DNA of 64,000 bases from Dehalococcoidia bacterium. Lineage in GTDB: Bacteria; Chloroflexota; Dehalococcoidia; Lucifugimonadales; SHYT01. The number at the start of each line of letters is the position of its first letter. Position 1 is the first letter of the stretch. The notes below the pieces were generated by a model. The model saw only the letters and a program-made list of their open reading frames with translations. It did not search any database and was not told where the DNA came from. Below are positions 31,984 to 41,168 of this stretch, piece by piece. Location: assembly GCA_009692665.1 (NCBI GenBank), contig SHYT01000003.1:62001-126000 (forward strand), given 5' to 3'. A program made the translations under genes and the position numbers.

Positions 31984-32415
31984 CTAAGAGATGTTCGCCG
32001 CCGCGCCAACAAGATGCTCCGGCAGGATTTTTATCTTGATGCGGACCTCCGAGGTCTTCCCGCGGCCCGCGCCGGCGAGCCATCCCGCGTAGGCTCGACC
32101 GCTGTACTTCATGGACAGCTTGTCGATGTGTTCATCTGCGCCCTGCGTCGTCACTTCAACAACCCGCCCACGAATCTGGAGGTCGTTGCGCGTGCCGTTC
32201 TTCACGTCCGCGATGGACAGGGCAACGAGAGCATCTTTCTTAAGGTTGCGCGCTTTAGTGCGGCCCTGCGCGGTGTTTATATAGACGTACTCACCGTCCG
32301 TGTCTACCCATACGGGGGTCACCTGCGGCGAGCCATCCCGCATCAACGTGGCAACGTGCGCGAGTACCGGCCTGTCCAGGAGTTCGCAGACTGCCGCCGG
32401 AAGTTTTTTGGGCAT
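31984..32415 (-). CDS. PPOX-class (F420/FMN-dependent) pyridoxamine 5'-phosphate oxidase-like protein
   Basis: VLAHVATLMRDGSPQVTPVWVDTDGEYVYINTAQGRTKARNL. Confidence 0.9.
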   Translation of the reverse strand: MPKKLPAAVCELLDRPVLAHVATLMRDGSPQVTPVWVDTDGEYVYINTAQGRTKARNLKKDALVALSIADVKNGTRNDLQIRGRVVEVTTQGADEHIDKLSMKYSGRAYAGWLAGAGRGKTSEVRIKIKILPEHLVGAAANIS

Positions 32416-32498
32416 TATTTTATTCTCCTCGCTTGTGAATGAAGCCTGCTCGAGGCAGGCTTTGTTCCCATGTGCAGGATATGCCGTGGGTAGCCGGG

Positions 32499-33323
32499 CT
32501 ACTCGATGCGCGCGATGCGGTACCGCAGTGTGCCGCGCGGGCTGGAAACGGAGACTTCTTCGCCTGTACCCTTATCGATGAGTGCGCGGCCCAGCGGGGA
32601 TGCGATGGAGATTTTCCCCTCGTGAGGGCTGACCTCTTGCGGATCGACCAGCAGGTACGTCACTTCTTTGCCGGACACGACTTCCTGCAACATTACTCGG
32701 CAGCCGTGGTAGACCTTAGAACGTGCAGTCTGGTGCTCGCCACTCAGCACCTCGGCACCTTCGAGCGTGGCCTCAATCTGCCGGAGCTGTCCCATAAGGT
32801 GTCCCTGCTGCTGGCGCGCGGCTTCTAGAGGGAAGTTCTCCCGGAAGTCTTTGTCGGCGGCCGCCTTTTTGATATCCTCAGAGTTCTTGATGAGGTCTTC
32901 TTTGAGCTGTACCAGCTTGGCCTGGAGGCTGGCATGGCCCTCAACGGTGAGCTGCGCGGGTTCCCTGGGCCGCCTCTTGGAGGCGTCGGAAGCCTTGCCA
33001 ACCCGGCGCGCCTTTACGTGCGACGCCAGGCCCACAGGCAGCGCTGCCTGTTCAACGATATATGTGAAGAACTCCTTCAGCACCTTGACTCGCTTGGATG
33101 CCGTCTCCATGCTGGTAGATATGGTGCTGGAGTACGCTTCAATATCTCGCGGTGTGAGTTGGGCAAGCTGATACTGACGCCCAAAATGCCGCAGAAGGCT
33201 ACTCAGTTCTTGTTGCGTCGCGGCGTCGACTTTAGAGAGGCTCTGAAGGTAGAGGGTAGCCGCTGCTTCTAAAGTAGACGGGGTAAACTGGGTGCTCACG
33301 AACGTCTCCGGCCTGTTAACCAT
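32499..33323 (-). CDS. greA: GreA/GreB-type transcript cleavage factor with N-terminal integrase SAM-like (core-binding) domain
   Basis: N-term TLEAAATLYLQSLSKVDAATQQELSSLLRHFG...LTPRDIEAYSSTI...KRVKVLKEFFTYIVEQ; C-term coiled coil + ...LVDPQEVSPHEGKISIASPLGRALIDKGTGEEVSVSSPRG. Confidence 0.85.
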   Translation of the reverse strand: MVNRPETFVSTQFTPSTLEAAATLYLQSLSKVDAATQQELSSLLRHFGRQYQLAQLTPRDIEAYSSTISTSMETASKRVKVLKEFFTYIVEQAALPVGLASHVKARRVGKASDASKRRPREPAQLTVEGHASLQAKLVQLKEDLIKNSEDIKKAAADKDFRENFPLEAARQQQGHLMGQLRQIEATLEGAEVLSGEHQTARSKVYHGCRVMLQEVVSGKEVTYLLVDPQEVSPHEGKISIASPLGRALIDKGTGEEVSVSSPRGTLRYRIARIE

Positions 33324-33395
33324 GTAACTAGTGTATCGAGCACCCTTTCGCGCTGTCAACCAAACGATGAGCCCCAGCCAAGATCACGCGCGTGC

Positions 33396-34364
33396 TCATG
33401 ACGCTTTGCCCGCGCGCTCCAGGATCTCTTCTCTACTGAACGGTGTTTGTAGCGGAGCAATCACCTCGCGGGCTAATGTCTCTACCTGCGACATGAACTC
33501 TTCCGGCCTGCACACCGCGCGCATCACCAGTTTTGTGGCACCGGCGTCTACGAACTCGTTCACCTTGCGCCGAACGTCGTCCGGCGTGCCCAGCGCCACC
33601 ACTTCGCGTATTGGTTTCTCACGCCCAAGGTACAAGAGATCCGCGGCGCTCTCGGCAGCTTCTTGAGGTGTCCTGCCAAAGCGAAACTGCACGTAGGCGC
33701 CGAAGTGGTCCTCCGGGATTGCCCGGCCTGCCTCCGCCGCGTACCGCTTAATGGTGGTAACACCCTCAGCCACCTCGGCAGGGCTTGCCGTGCCCACCAG
33801 CCAGCCGTCACCATGATAGCCGGTGCGCCGATATGCGCCGTCGCTCTTCCCGCCGATCCAGATGGGTGGGCCGGGCTTTTGCCAGGGCTTTGGATACACC
33901 GTGATATCGTCTACCTGGTAGTACTTTCCGTGGTACGTCACGTGGTCTTCTGACCACAGCTTCCGCATGAGCGCGATGGACTCATCAGCTCTGCGCGCCC
34001 GCTCGATGGGCTTCACACCAGTAGCCTCCAGGTCGCGCGTTGCTGGGCTGCCAATACCAACCACGACCAGCAGCCGTCCCTGCGAGAGGAAGTCGAGCGT
34101 GGCGAGTTGCTGCGCCAGCGGTACAGGGTGCCGCGTGCCCAGCACAATCGCGCTTGGGCCGAACTTCATAAGCTTGCTGCGCGCCGCTACGAATGCCATG
34201 GTCGTGATGGGATCAAGGTTCATGTTGGTAGAGACGAGCCGGTCGCTGAACCAGAGCGAGTCGATTTGCCACTCATCGCACCGATCGATGAACTTAACGA
34301 GTGCATCGGGTGTTTTTCTTGGAAACGGCCACGCGCCAAAGCTAAGGCCCAGCCGAACTTTCAT
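33396..34364 (-). CDS. LLM-class (luciferase-like, probably F420-dependent) oxidoreductase
   Basis: MKVRLGLSFGAWPF; family-wide luciferase-like motifs (GTRHPVPLAQQLATLDFLSQGRLLVVVGIG). Confidence 0.9.
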   Translation of the reverse strand: MKVRLGLSFGAWPFPRKTPDALVKFIDRCDEWQIDSLWFSDRLVSTNMNLDPITTMAFVAARSKLMKFGPSAIVLGTRHPVPLAQQLATLDFLSQGRLLVVVGIGSPATRDLEATGVKPIERARRADESIALMRKLWSEDHVTYHGKYYQVDDITVYPKPWQKPGPPIWIGGKSDGAYRRTGYHGDGWLVGTASPAEVAEGVTTIKRYAAEAGRAIPEDHFGAYVQFRFGRTPQEAAESAADLLYLGREKPIREVVALGTPDDVRRKVNEFVDAGATKLVMRAVCRPEEFMSQVETLAREVIAPLQTPFSREEILERAGKAS

Positions 34365-34525
34365 TGTCCCTCCCCATCTCACGTCAAGCGTATTCTGCGC
34401 CGTGCACGCGTGTTGTCAAGCTTGACGGGAACTGAGTGAAAGGGGAAACTCCAAGGAAGGAGTGCTCCTCCTTCCCCTAGTACTCGGGACAGGCTCTCTG
34501 GATACCCTGCTTAAGGATTTAGCGA

Positions 34526-35563
34526 GTGCGCATTCTTGGAATAGAAAGCTCGTGCGATGAGACTGCTATCGGCATTGTTGAAGATGGCCGCAAGCTGCTC
34601 TCTAACGTGGTCAGTTCACAGGTGGAAATCCACGCACGCTACGGCGGCATCGTACCAGAAGTCGCCTCGCGGCAACACGTCCTCGCTATCCTGCCCATTT
34701 ACCACCAGGCGCTGGAGTTAGCGCGCACCCGTCCGCAGGACCTCGATGCTATCGCCGTGACCAACGGACCGGGACTCGCAGGCTCCTTACTTGTTGGGCT
34801 GAATTTCGCAAAAGGGCTCGCGCTGTCGCTTGGCATGCCGCTCCTGGGCATGAACCACATGGAAGGGCACATCTACGCATTCTGGCTGGAAGACGCGCCA
34901 GACCCCTCAAAAGAGCCAGGTTTCCCCCTCATCATCCTCCTCGCTTCCGGCGGGCACACAGAACTGGTACTCATGTCCAACCACGGCCAGTACCGCCTCC
35001 TTGGGAAAACACGCGACGACTCCGCAGGTGAGGCATTCGACAAGGCAGCCCGCTTGCTGGGCCTTGGCTTCCCTGGCGGACCAGAAATTCAGCGCGCAGC
35101 AGCAGGCGCAAAATCATCCGAGCCGTTCACGCCGCCCATGCTCCATGAAGGGGGACTCGACTTCAGCTTCAGTGGTCTCAAAACTGCACTGGTGCGGCGC
35201 GTGCAGGACACCCCTGTCCCTGTCGTTGGGCCATTCGCTGCGGGGTTTCAGCGCTCCGTAGTAGAGGTCCTCGTTACCAAGACACTTCAAGCAGTAGGGA
35301 TACACGGGGCAAGAGGCGTCATCCTCGGCGGTGGCGTAGCGGCCAACAGCCTCCTTCGCGAGCAGATGCAGGCTCGCGCTCCCGTGCCAGTGCTCCTGCC
35401 GAGGCCGGGTCTTTGCACGGACAATGGCGCTATGGTTGCGGCGGCGGCGGCCTTCCGATATGGCAGTGCGCTGCCGCGCACGGGCTACGGATTGGACCTG
35501 GACGCAATACCGAGTTTAAAGATTGATGATGTCCCAGGGGGTTATCAAACCCTCCGGACTTGA
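34526..35563 (+). CDS. tsaD: tRNA N6-adenosine threonylcarbamoyltransferase (GTG start)
   Basis: ILGIESSCDETAIGI, HMEGHIYAF, LASGGHTELV, GGGVAANSLLR. Confidence 0.97.
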   Translation: MRILGIESSCDETAIGIVEDGRKLLSNVVSSQVEIHARYGGIVPEVASRQHVLAILPIYHQALELARTRPQDLDAIAVTNGPGLAGSLLVGLNFAKGLALSLGMPLLGMNHMEGHIYAFWLEDAPDPSKEPGFPLIILLASGGHTELVLMSNHGQYRLLGKTRDDSAGEAFDKAARLLGLGFPGGPEIQRAAAGAKSSEPFTPPMLHEGGLDFSFSGLKTALVRRVQDTPVPVVGPFAAGFQRSVVEVLVTKTLQAVGIHGARGVILGGGVAANSLLREQMQARAPVPVLLPRPGLCTDNGAMVAAAAAFRYGSALPRTGYGLDLDAIPSLKIDDVPGGYQTLRT

Positions 35564-35799
35564 AGATTTACGTGGAGGCATTACACCGCCGTCCAACTAC
35601 TGCAATCGCACGTTCAGGGTGTTCTCGCAATTGATTCTGACGCCTTGACTGCTAAGCGGAATTGCTAGATGGCAAGGGTATCCAGATGCCGCCCCAACAG
35701 CAAGTGAGCACGACGTTCAAGAAGGCACCACGGGCAAAGGAACCAAAGGGCACCAACCTAGCCTTGCCGCTAGGTTGACCCTGCGTCAAGCGTTACATC

Positions 35800-36169
35800 A
35801 CCTTCGCAAAAGGACTGTGCCCTGTGGTGGCTGCGGGAGATGTGGCGGAGATACAGCAGGCGCTTCTCGTAGAAGCGCCTGCGTCGGCCTTGGCTACGAA
35901 ACATGCACCGAAACTCATTGGCTTCTCAACGCGCCGGCGAGATTGCTGTGAACATCCTTCTACCGTTCGCAGCAGCCTTTGGGAAGGCAAAAAGTGACAC
36001 TAATTTGGCAAGGAAAGCATTCGCTGCCTACGAGGCTTGGCCGGCGCTAGAGACAAACCACAAAGTGGGAGAGGCTGTACGGGTTTTCGGGCTACGCGTG
36101 CCAGTGTCCCAGTTGACCGCCCGGCAGCAACAGGGATCGCTGCATCTTTATAAATCTCACCTTGGTTAA
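35800..36169 (+). pseudogene. C-terminal remnant of a DUF2851-family protein, frameshifted
   Basis: ...AEIQQALLVEAP..KLIG (one frame) then SQRAGEIAVNILLPFAAAFGKA...TARQQQGSLHLYK (frame of ORF 35903-36169). Confidence 0.65.
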
Positions 36170-36370
36170 CGAAACAAGGAGGGTGATGTCCCTTAGAGAA
36201 TGGATTCGTGCATAAAATCGCACAGGGTGGTATCAAGGACGTAATCCATAAACCTTGTAAGTAGGATTTATAACAAGCATAGCTTGTAGGCCGTGCGCGG
36301 CTGTGTTACCCTTAGAATAGGCTCATCTAAAAGAGCCGTGCGTTACCACAGGATCGGAAAGGAGAATGAC

Positions 36371-37921
36371 ATAGCGATTACTATACCTGTCATCCTTTTC
36401 GCCATCGTGGCCTTGGTCATTGGGACCGGTATCGGATACCTAGTCCAGGCAAAGCGCGCCAGCAAGATACTGGCCGGCGCTGAGGCGAAGGCCCGAGAGG
36501 CCGACGCTGAGGCAAAAGATGTGCTGCAGAACGCTGAGGCCCAGAAGAAGACGTTACTTCTGGAGGGCCAAGATGAACTGCGCAAGCTGCGAGTTGCTCA
36601 GGAAGCTGAGCTTCGAGAGCGGCGCAGCGAACTGCAGCGGCAAGAACGCCGCGTTGCGGGCCGTGAAGAAGCCCTTGATCGGCGGTCGGACAGCCTGGAG
36701 CGGCGGGAGCGCGCCATTGGCTCGCGCGAGCAGGAAATGGAGCAGCGCCTTGCCGAGGTAGAGGACCTTAAGAAGCGTCACCTCAAGGAGCTAGAGGTAG
36801 TGGCGAACCTGAACGCTGCCGAAGCTCGCGAGTTGGTGCTGAAGAAGGCTGAAGAGGATACGAAGCAGGATCTTGCGCGCCAGTACTACGAGTTGCAGCA
36901 GCGATTCGCCAGCGAGGCCGACCAGCATGGTCGCAGGCTCCTGGTGGAAACGATGCAGCGGCTGGCGTCCGATGTTGTTTCCGAGTCCACCGTTACTGTC
37001 GTCCCGTTGCCCAATGATGAGATGAAGGGTCGTCTCATTGGCCGTGAAGGGCGGAACATTAGAGCAATAGAGCAGGCCACCGGGGTAGACCTGATCATCG
37101 ATGATACGCCGGAAGCAGTTACTATATCTTGCTTCGATCCCGTGCGCCGTGAAATCGCTAGGCTCGCGCTCACAAAGCTGATTAGTGACGGGCGCGTGCA
37201 GCCGGGACGCATTGAGGAAACGGTTGAGAAGGCCCGCCAGGAAGTCGAAAAGACCGTTTGGGAGTCCGGCGAGCGTGCCTGCTTGGAGGTAGGCGTCACT
37301 GGTCTGCATCCGGAGGTAATCAAGCTGCTGGGCAGGCTCATCTTCCGGACCAGTTATAGCCAGAATGTGCTGAAGCACAGCATTGAAATGTCATTCATGG
37401 CGACGATGATAGCCACGGAATTGGGAGCCAACGTCAACGTGGCCAGGGCAGGCGCACTGCTGCACGACTTGGGCAAAGCTCTCACCCATGAAGTGGAGGG
37501 TCCCCATGCGGAAATTGGCGCAGAGTACGCCGCCAAGTACAACGTGCCTGAGCCAATCCTGAAGTGCATTCGCGAGCACCACGATCCGCAGCAGACTACA
37601 GTTGAGTCATGCATAGTGCAGATGACGGACGCGCTTAGCGCAGCGCGTCCCGGCGCACGGCGTGACACGCTGGAGCGGTACGTGAAGCGCCTAGAGGAGC
37701 TCGAAGCAGTCGCCAATAGCTTCCCTGGTATCGAGCGGTGCTTTGCCATCCAGGCAGGCCGTGAGGTGCGGGTGATAGTGAAGCCGGAGCAGGTGGATGA
37801 CGCCAATGCTTTGATGCTCGCCAAAGACATCGCTAAAAAGGTGCAAGACAAGCTGGCGTTCCCGGGCCAAATCAAAGTCGTAGTCATCCGCGAAACGCGG
37901 TCGACTGAATACGCCCGGTAG
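36371..37921 (+). CDS. rny: Ribonuclease Y; start uncertain (GTG 36338 or non-canonical ATA 36371)
   Basis: TM helix, coiled coil, KH GRLIGREGRNIRAIEQATGVDLIIDDTPEAV, HD LLHDLGKALTHE. Confidence 0.95.
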   Translation: MAITIPVILFAIVALVIGTGIGYLVQAKRASKILAGAEAKAREADAEAKDVLQNAEAQKKTLLLEGQDELRKLRVAQEAELRERRSELQRQERRVAGREEALDRRSDSLERRERAIGSREQEMEQRLAEVEDLKKRHLKELEVVANLNAAEARELVLKKAEEDTKQDLARQYYELQQRFASEADQHGRRLLVETMQRLASDVVSESTVTVVPLPNDEMKGRLIGREGRNIRAIEQATGVDLIIDDTPEAVTISCFDPVRREIARLALTKLISDGRVQPGRIEETVEKARQEVEKTVWESGERACLEVGVTGLHPEVIKLLGRLIFRTSYSQNVLKHSIEMSFMATMIATELGANVNVARAGALLHDLGKALTHEVEGPHAEIGAEYAAKYNVPEPILKCIREHHDPQQTTVESCIVQMTDALSAARPGARRDTLERYVKRLEELEAVANSFPGIERCFAIQAGREVRVIVKPEQVDDANALMLAKDIAKKVQDKLAFPGQIKVVVIRETRSTEYAR

Positions 37922-37951
37922 CGACGACGCCACGGCAAATTGGTGTCCGGT

Positions 37952-37982
37952 AGGTAGGGGCGAGGTAACCTCGCCCCTACCT
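37952..37982. repeat. 31-bp palindrome (15-bp perfect arms) between rny and ymdB
   Basis: AGGTAGGGGCGAGGT-A-ACCTCGCCCCTACCT. Confidence 0.9.
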
Positions 37983-38048
37983 GTTTATGGATGCACGATA
38001 ATAGGGGCCAAAGTTTCGCCCGCGCAGAAGCGGTAGCAAGGGAATGTC

Positions 38049-38816
38049 GTGCGTATCTTGATGATTGGTGACGTGGTGGGGCGACCAGGACGACGCGCCC
38101 TGGAGTTGTTCGTCCATGGCTTGCGGAAAGAATTCGCCATTGACATGGTCATTGCCAACGGGGAGAACTCCGCAGGCGGTTTCGGCATTACGTCTGAGAC
38201 CGCAGGCGAAATATTGCGGGCGGGCGTAGATGTCATCACTACTGGCAACCACATTTGGGACCAGCGGGAAATAATCCCGCACCTGGACGAAGGGCTTCCT
38301 ATTCTGCGGCCGCTGAATTACCCGCCGGGCTCTCCGGGGCGGGGGTTCATGCTCAAGAGTGGCGTGCTCGTCATTAATGCGATGGGCCGCGTCTTCATGG
38401 ACGCGCTCGACTGCCCGTTCCGTGGCATTGATGCTGTGCTCCAGTCCGTTAATCCGCTGCCGAAAGTCATTGTCGTAGACCTGCACGCTGAGGCGACCTC
38501 TGAGAAACAGGCTATGGCCTGGTATTTGGACGGCAGGGTAAGTCTCGTCGTGGGTACGCACACCCATGTGCCTACTGCGGACACCCGCATCATGCCCAAA
38601 GGCACTGCCGCTGTGACTGATCTTGGTATGGCAGGCCCAGCACTTTCGGTTATTGGCATGGACCCTGCTACTGTACTTGAGAAGTTTCTGACTCAGACCC
38701 CGCGCCGATTCACCGTTGCCAGTGGACCCGTCAAGATGAATGCCGTCCTCGCTGATATTGATGAGACTACTGGCAGAGCGCGCTCTATTGTCCGTGTGGA
38801 CAGGGAGGCGGCATGA
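38049..38816 (+). CDS. ymdB: YmdB-family metallophosphoesterase (GTG start)
   Basis: RILMIGDVVGRPGRRAL, NGENSAGGFGIT, TTGNHIWDQ, GTHTHVPTADTRI. Confidence 0.94.
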   Translation: MRILMIGDVVGRPGRRALELFVHGLRKEFAIDMVIANGENSAGGFGITSETAGEILRAGVDVITTGNHIWDQREIIPHLDEGLPILRPLNYPPGSPGRGFMLKSGVLVINAMGRVFMDALDCPFRGIDAVLQSVNPLPKVIVVDLHAEATSEKQAMAWYLDGRVSLVVGTHTHVPTADTRIMPKGTAAVTDLGMAGPALSVIGMDPATVLEKFLTQTPRRFTVASGPVKMNAVLADIDETTGRARSIVRVDREAA

Positions 38817-39673
38817 CGATTGGCAACGCCCAAGTCGACCTGCACCTGCACACCACAGCATCCGACGGGCGGCGCACTCCACAAGAACTAGTGCAGCTGC
38901 TCGTGAAGCGCGGTGTGCGCTATGCCGCCATCACCGACCACGACACCACTGAGGGCCTGGACGCCGCGTTTGAAGAAGCTGCAAAACACCCTGGCCTGAC
39001 GCTTATTCCCGGGATTGAGCTTTCCTGCGACATACCCGGCAGCGAAGTGCACATGCTAGGGTTATTCATGGACTACAGGAACCCGGAACTGCAAACGACG
39101 CTCAGGCGCTTTCGCGATGGGCGCGCCCATCGGGGCCAGCAGATGGTGGAAAAGCTCACCGCGCTGGGCTATTTACTTGAGTGGGCTGATGTCCAGCGCA
39201 TAGCTAATGGCGCAGCCATCGGCCGCCCCCACGTTGCGCTTGCGCTTATGGAGCGCGGCTACGTGTCCAGCACGCAAGAAGCCTTCGACCGCTTCTTGGG
39301 CAGGAACGGCCCTGCCTATGCCGAGCGGGAAAAGATGACGCCGGTGGAGGCCATCCACATGATTTCCGCCTACAAAGGGCTGGCGGTGTTCGCGCACCCC
39401 ACATTCACTGAAAACGCGGATGCTCTGATATCAGAGATGTGCCAGGCCGGCTTAGTAGGTATGGAAGTGTTCTATAAAAGCTACCCGCCGGACGTAGTTG
39501 GATATTTATTCCGCTTGGCGCGCAAGCACAATCTGGTGCCGTGTGGTGGCACGGACTTCCACGGCTTGAGCACACACGGCGAAGTGGAGCCCGGCACAGC
39601 TGGCCCCCCCATCGAGGTGTTCACGCAGCTTGAGCGTCTCGCAAACGCGAAGAGGAGCGTTACCACCGCGTGA
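38813..39673 (+). CDS. PHP-domain phosphoesterase
   Basis: VDLHLHTTASDGRRTPQELV, ITDHDTTEGL, GIELSCD. Confidence 0.93.
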   Translation: MTIGNAQVDLHLHTTASDGRRTPQELVQLLVKRGVRYAAITDHDTTEGLDAAFEEAAKHPGLTLIPGIELSCDIPGSEVHMLGLFMDYRNPELQTTLRRFRDGRAHRGQQMVEKLTALGYLLEWADVQRIANGAAIGRPHVALALMERGYVSSTQEAFDRFLGRNGPAYAEREKMTPVEAIHMISAYKGLAVFAHPTFTENADALISEMCQAGLVGMEVFYKSYPPDVVGYLFRLARKHNLVPCGGTDFHGLSTHGEVEPGTAGPPIEVFTQLERLANAKRSVTTA

Positions 39674-40380
39674 ATGCGCTGACACCCTCATCTTGGCTTG
39701 TCGCGCTTGTTGTTCTGGCAGCCTACCTGTGGGGTGGGGTGCCTTCCTCGTATCTCGTGGTTCGCCTCAAGAAGGGTGTAGACCTCCGCAAGACTGGCTC
39801 CGGTAACGTTGGCGCCACTAACGTTATGATGCACCTGGGCTTCAAGACCGGCCTTCTTGTGGGCGCGTTTGAGGCCATTGGCAAAGCCACCATTCCTATT
39901 CTGTTGGTGCGTCTCTTCGGCCTCAGCTTAAGCGTCCAGGTCGCCGTTGCGCTTGCGGCCATCGCAGGCCACAACTGGTCGCCGTACTTAAAGTTCACAG
40001 GCGGACGAGGTATTGCTACCATGGCAGGCGCCATTATCGGCCTACTGGCCTGGAGTGATTTTATTGTTATGCTCTTCTTTGCTATCCTCATCGGCCGCAT
40101 CATCACCAAGCAGTTCGCGCTGTGGACTACGGTTGCCCTTATCTTAATGGCGCCGGTCTCGCTGCTGATCCGTGCACCGTCCGAAATCATTTGGTTCAAC
40201 ATCGGCGCATTCGGTATCATTGCGGCGAAGCGGTTCACGGCGAACTGGGAGCGTCCTGCCAAGGGCGTGCCGCTCTACAAGGTCTTTTGGTACCGTTTCC
40301 TGTATGACCGCGACATAGCAGACCACACGCAGTGGATCACACGTGGCATCACTAACACCTATCGCCCCAGTACGCGGTAG
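39670..40380 (+). CDS. plsY: Glycerol-3-phosphate acyltransferase
   Basis: GGVPSSYLV, GSGNVGATNVMM, GHNWSPYLKFTGGRGIAT. Confidence 0.94.
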   Translation: MNALTPSSWLVALVVLAAYLWGGVPSSYLVVRLKKGVDLRKTGSGNVGATNVMMHLGFKTGLLVGAFEAIGKATIPILLVRLFGLSLSVQVAVALAAIAGHNWSPYLKFTGGRGIATMAGAIIGLLAWSDFIVMLFFAILIGRIITKQFALWTTVALILMAPVSLLIRAPSEIIWFNIGAFGIIAAKRFTANWERPAKGVPLYKVFWYRFLYDRDIADHTQWITRGITNTYRPSTR

Positions 40381-40503
40381 CGCGCAGGCGCGCGCCGACC
40401 TGCTGAAGAGACCCTGTTATTGAGAGAGATGAGTCTCCACAGTCAACAATTTATCGAAGGGAAGAGAGTCCAGAGGGTTGCAGTCCTCTGGCGTAGCAAA
40501 CCG

Positions 40504-41016
40504 ATGGCCCAAGAAATACTCTATTGCTCAAACCACAAAGACATTGAAACGACGCTTCGCTGCGCGAAGTGCGATAAGCCCATCTGCGGCAAATGTGTCG
40601 TCTTCACCGACGTGGACACCCGGTGCCGTGAGTGTGCGCGGCTGCAGCGCATTCCCACCTATAATGTCAGCCCCATCTACCTCGTGCGCGGTCTGGTTGG
40701 CGGCCTTGCGATAGGTGTGGCCGCTGGCTTTACACTTGCGCTGCTGCTGACCGTCGGTCTGCCGGGCCAGCTTGGGCGCGTGGCGGGCATCGTTGGGCCG
40801 CTCGCCATCATAGCCATTGGGTATACCGTTGGCGAGACCGTGACGCTGGTCACCAACAAGAAGCGAGGCCCGGCGCTTCAAGCTGTTGGTGTGGCAAGCC
40901 TGGTAGTCGGCTATCTGGTGCTTGAAGCGCTGACACCATGGCTCATAATCGGTAGCCTGTTCGGCATCATAGCGGCCATCGTCGCCATTGCGATTGTTGT
41001 TGGGCGGCTTCAATAA
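40504..41016 (+). CDS. B-box-like zinc-finger membrane protein
   Basis: YCSNHKDIETTLRCAKCDKPICGKCVVFTDVDTRCRECA followed by TM helices. Confidence 0.8.
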   Translation: MAQEILYCSNHKDIETTLRCAKCDKPICGKCVVFTDVDTRCRECARLQRIPTYNVSPIYLVRGLVGGLAIGVAAGFTLALLLTVGLPGQLGRVAGIVGPLAIIAIGYTVGETVTLVTNKKRGPALQAVGVASLVVGYLVLEALTPWLIIGSLFGIIAAIVAIAIVVGRLQ

Positions 41017-41168
41017 CCTGACCCCTGAGGCTGGTCCACTTTATCAAAAGCACTTCGTTTTGCATGGCGCGCCCCTCAATTTAGGTGGCGCTATACTGTT
41101 TTCGTATCACAGAATTAATCAAACTATAGTTTGCGCCCCAGAAATGGCCATATCAGGGAGGGACACGG

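Noticed and set aside
34440-34485. Hairpin AGGGGAA...GGAAGGAG..CTCCTTCCCCT in the divergent tsaD/LLM intergenic region
   Set aside because: Purine/pyrimidine-biased sequence with no T-tract; could be chance, so not called as a regulatory element
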